From CAZHFA01 sp964534945 (GTDB lineage: Bacteria; Bdellovibrionota_C; UBA2361; CAKMMH01), in contig CAZHSB010000038.1 of the NCBI GenBank assembly GCA_964534945.1, positions 1 to 16,235 on the forward strand: DNA of 16,235 nucleotides. Reading direction: 5' to 3'. This document shows positions 14,363 to 16,235 of the stretch, piece by piece (positions within the stretch are counted from its first letter, which is position 1; every line of letters starts with the position of its first letter). The notes below the pieces were generated by a model that saw only the letters and a program-made list of their open reading frames with translations, was not told the origin of the DNA and made no database searches. Position numbers and translations under genes: made by a program.

Positions 14363-15347
14363 TTTTCTTATCCTTATTTGTTGCTCTTTTTACTCTATCC
14401 ATTATCGCCACACCAAGATCGATTTCTTGACATGAATCAATTACAATAAAATCAAAGTTCATGATATCTAAATCATGTAAAACTGCAAATAGTTTTTGTG
14501 AAATTTTTTCTTTATTGCTACTTAAGAATACAATTTTTTTAAAATGTGATTCGTATTTTTCTTTTAATAAAGGAGTTTCGTCAGAAAAACATATATAGGC
14601 AGAATTTCTGCTAACTGGGATTTCTTTTTCTTCTTTTAGGTAAAGAGGGGTTTGGGGCGAATAATGTTTCAGTAGCATACCAGGAGATAAAATATCTTTT
14701 GGGGCTAATGTTTTTTTTGTAGTTCCGTCGATTACCCTTATTTTTAAGAGATTTTCAATTTTTTCTTTTGTAATAAAACCATGTCTTAAAATAATAGGTG
14801 TTTCTTTTAGAAGTGATAAAACTGTACTTTCAAGTCCTACTTGGCAATCACCTCCCTCAAGAATTGGTACAGCATCTTTAAATGCGTTTTCTACATGAGA
14901 TGCTTTTGTCGGGCTTAAATATCCAGATGGGTTAGCACTTGGAGCAGCAATTGGTAAATTAGTTTCTCTTAGTAATTCTAATGTTAATTTATGGTTTGGC
15001 ATTCTTATGGCTACAGAATCTTTCCCTGCGGTTACGATGTTTGGAATAATATCTTTTTTAGGAAGAACAAGAGAAAGAGGGCCAGGCCAAAAAAATTTTA
15101 ATTTTTCTATAAATTCTAATTGTGTTTTTGATACATTACAAAATTCATCTATTTGTTCTATCTTATAAATGTGGACTATAAGAGGATTGATAGTGGGACG
15201 TCCTTTTAATTTAAAAATTGTTGAAACTGCATTCTCATCTAATGCATTTGCACCTAGTCCATAGACAGTTTCTGTCGGGAAAGCTACAACTTTTCCATTC
15301 TTTAATAATGAAGCTAAGTAAGGTATGTTTTTTTCTGTATAAATCAT
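14352..15347 (-). CDS. Threonylcarbamoyl-AMP synthase (Sua5/TsaC with C-terminal SUA5 domain)
   Basis: Makes threonylcarbamoyl-AMP from threonine, bicarbonate and ATP, the first step of t6A37 modification of ANN-decoding tRNAs. From ATG 15347 it has 331 residues. The YrdC domain shows VVAFPTETVYGLGANA (about 20-35), FKLKGRPTINPLIVHI (about 45-60), FWPGPLSLVLP, VAIRMPNH and PIAAPSANPSGYLSPT (about 132-147). GLESTVLSL is the usual nucleotide-side loop. The linker SPGMLLKHYSPQTPLY and an extra C-terminal domain mark it as the long Sua5 form. An in-frame TTG at 15371 would add eight residues but has no better ribosome site. The operon partner is the overlapping RmlC-like gene; xseA is divergent. 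Confidence 0.93.
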   Translation of the reverse strand: MIYTEKNIPYLASLLKNGKVVAFPTETVYGLGANALDENAVSTIFKLKGRPTINPLIVHIYKIEQIDEFCNVSKTQLEFIEKLKFFWPGPLSLVLPKKDIIPNIVTAGKDSVAIRMPNHKLTLELLRETNLPIAAPSANPSGYLSPTKASHVENAFKDAVPILEGGDCQVGLESTVLSLLKETPIILRHGFITKEKIENLLKIRVIDGTTKKTLAPKDILSPGMLLKHYSPQTPLYLKEEKEIPVSRNSAYICFSDETPLLKEKYESHFKKIVFLSSNKEKISQKLFAVLHDLDIMNFDFIVIDSCQEIDLGVAIMDRVKRATNKDKKNGI

Positions 15348-15401
15348 TTTAACGTTCTCAAATGTTATCAATTTGTTTTTGATTATATTCCAAGATATTT
15401 A

Positions 15402-15447
15402 AAAAGTATATTTTACAGCGGGTTATTTTAAGTTAAAATATACTTTT
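15402..15447. repeat. 14-bp perfect inverted repeat between sua5 and xseA
   Basis: AAAAGTATATTTTA (15402-15415) and TAAAATATACTTTT (15434-15447) are exact reverse complements around an 18-nt loop. A second palindrome, TATTTTAAGTTAAAATA (15424-15440), uses part of the same right arm, so only one could form at a time. It may be an operator or a hairpin in a divergent leader; the function is not clear. Confidence 0.5.
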
Positions 15448-15532
15448 AAGGATCAAAAATTTGTTTGTAAAAATATAAATAATCTAATAGGATACTATTT
15501 TTACTAAAATATAAAAAAGATTTTATATAAAG

Positions 15533-16235
15533 ATGTTAAAATTTTCTTCTGTTACAGAACTTGTGTTATCAATAAATTATAGTTTGGAAAATTCTCTTGG
15601 AGAGTTTTCTTTTGAGGGGGAAATCTCTGAATTTCAAACTGCGCAAAGCGGACATTTATATTTTACAGTGAAAGATGAAAATTCGCAGGTTTCGTGTGCA
15701 ATGTGGAAATCAAGCGCATATTTTGTAAAAATCAAGCCAAAAATTGGGGACAAGGTTGTTTGTAGGGGAAAGGGAAATGTTTATAATAAATCTGGAAGAT
15801 TTCAGATAATAGTTTCTGCCATGGAGCTTCAAGGTGAGGGCACTTTAAGGAAAAAATACGAAGAACTAAAAAACAAATTAGAGCTTGAGGGACTTTTTGA
15901 CGAAAGTAGAAAAAGAAGGCTTCCATTTTTACCAAAGGCGATTGGCGTTGTTACGTCTAAAATAGGCGCTGTAATTCATGATATAATGTTTAAAATTAAA
16001 GAGAGAATGTCATCTGTACAAGTTTATCTTATAGATGTTAGAGTTCAGGGAGATGGCGCGGAGAAAGAAATAGCAAATGCTATAAATAAATTTAATAAAT
16101 TAAATAATGTTGATGTTTTGATTGTCGGGCGAGGAGGCGGTTCTCTTGAAGATTTGTGGTGTTTTAATGAAGAAGTTGTTGCACGTGCTATTTTTGCATC
16201 AAAAATTCCAGTTATTTCTGCAGTAGGGCACGAAA
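15533..16235 (+). CDS. xseA: Exodeoxyribonuclease VII large subunit, 5' part (runs off window)
   Basis: Large subunit of exonuclease VII, which degrades single-stranded DNA from both ends. The 234 residues present open with an OB-fold (about 1-100): SLGEFSFEGEISEF, then GHLYFTVKDENSQVSCAMW and IGDKVVCRGKGNVYNKSGRFQIIV. They continue into the catalytic region with KKYEELKNKLELEGLFDESRKRRLPFLP (about 105-132), IGVVTSKIGAVIHDI and VDVLIVGRGGGSLEDLWCFNEE (about 193-214), ending at VISAVGHE. These are strong family signatures. There is no stop before position 16235, so the C-terminal half (about 150-200 residues) is missing. ATG 15533 is the natural start by alignment; the ribosome site (AAAG) is weak. 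Confidence 0.95.
   Translation, partial: MLKFSSVTELVLSINYSLENSLGEFSFEGEISEFQTAQSGHLYFTVKDENSQVSCAMWKSSAYFVKIKPKIGDKVVCRGKGNVYNKSGRFQIIVSAMELQGEGTLRKKYEELKNKLELEGLFDESRKRRLPFLPKAIGVVTSKIGAVIHDIMFKIKERMSSVQVYLIDVRVQGDGAEKEIANAINKFNKLNNVDVLIVGRGGGSLEDLWCFNEEVVARAIFASKIPVISAVGHE

Noticed and set aside
1..16235. CRISPR arrays, rRNA, known riboswitches
   Set aside because: No regularly spaced repeats, no rRNA-like conserved sequence and no recognisable riboswitch core were found.

Overview
The window is AT-rich (roughly 30% GC by eye), densely packed, and looks like a chromosomal segment of a diderm bacterium. DnaK carries the N-terminal insert typical of Gram-negative Hsp70s, and there is a QmcA/NfeD-type membrane pair and an RmlC-like sugar enzyme. 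Low GC, tight spacing and a decaying accessory block would suit a host-associated or genome-reduced lineage. I cannot fix the phylum from sequence alone, and no mobility gene is visible.

Layout. A tRNA-Gln(CUG) opens the window, followed by about 370 bp without a gene and then ftsZ, which stands alone. A shared bidirectional terminator separates ftsZ from a minus-strand nfeD-qmcA (SPFH) pair. Divergent from that pair are two small plus-strand genes, a YggU/DUF167 protein and an FmdB-type zinc ribbon. A short RecO-like gene runs minus, divergent from grpE and dnaK. dnaK ends in a strong hairpin terminator.

Between dnaK and dnaJ (about 7.2-10.4 kb) lies a three-gene cassette that I read as a Type II restriction-modification system: two D12-class adenine methyltransferases and a presumed restriction endonuclease, joined by TAATG and ATGA stop/start overlaps. 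All three reading frames are interrupted. The first methyltransferase has a -1 frame break at an in-frame A AAA AAC heptamer. The second has one in-frame TAA. The endonuclease has two frame breaks, one exactly where a PD-(D/E)XK 'ExK' motif would fall. The cassette splits what is commonly a grpE-dnaK-dnaJ block, and dnaJ has its own -10 element inside a long inverted repeat.

After dnaJ come two tandem minus-strand paralogues of the bacterial PH-domain (DUF304/YdbS) type, with -10-like boxes almost touching their start codons. Next are a plus-strand LPG-synthase/UPF0104 membrane protein and a minus-strand overlapping pair, a Sua5-type threonylcarbamoyl-AMP synthase and an RmlC-like cupin. The window ends in the 5' part of xseA (exonuclease VII large subunit), which runs off the right edge.

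The core genes serve cell division (ftsZ), protein folding (grpE, dnaK, dnaJ), DNA repair (recO-like, xseA), tRNA modification (sua5) and membrane upkeep (nfeD/qmcA, UPF0104, PH-domain proteins). The restriction cassette is the one clearly accessory element and holds the most interesting signals.
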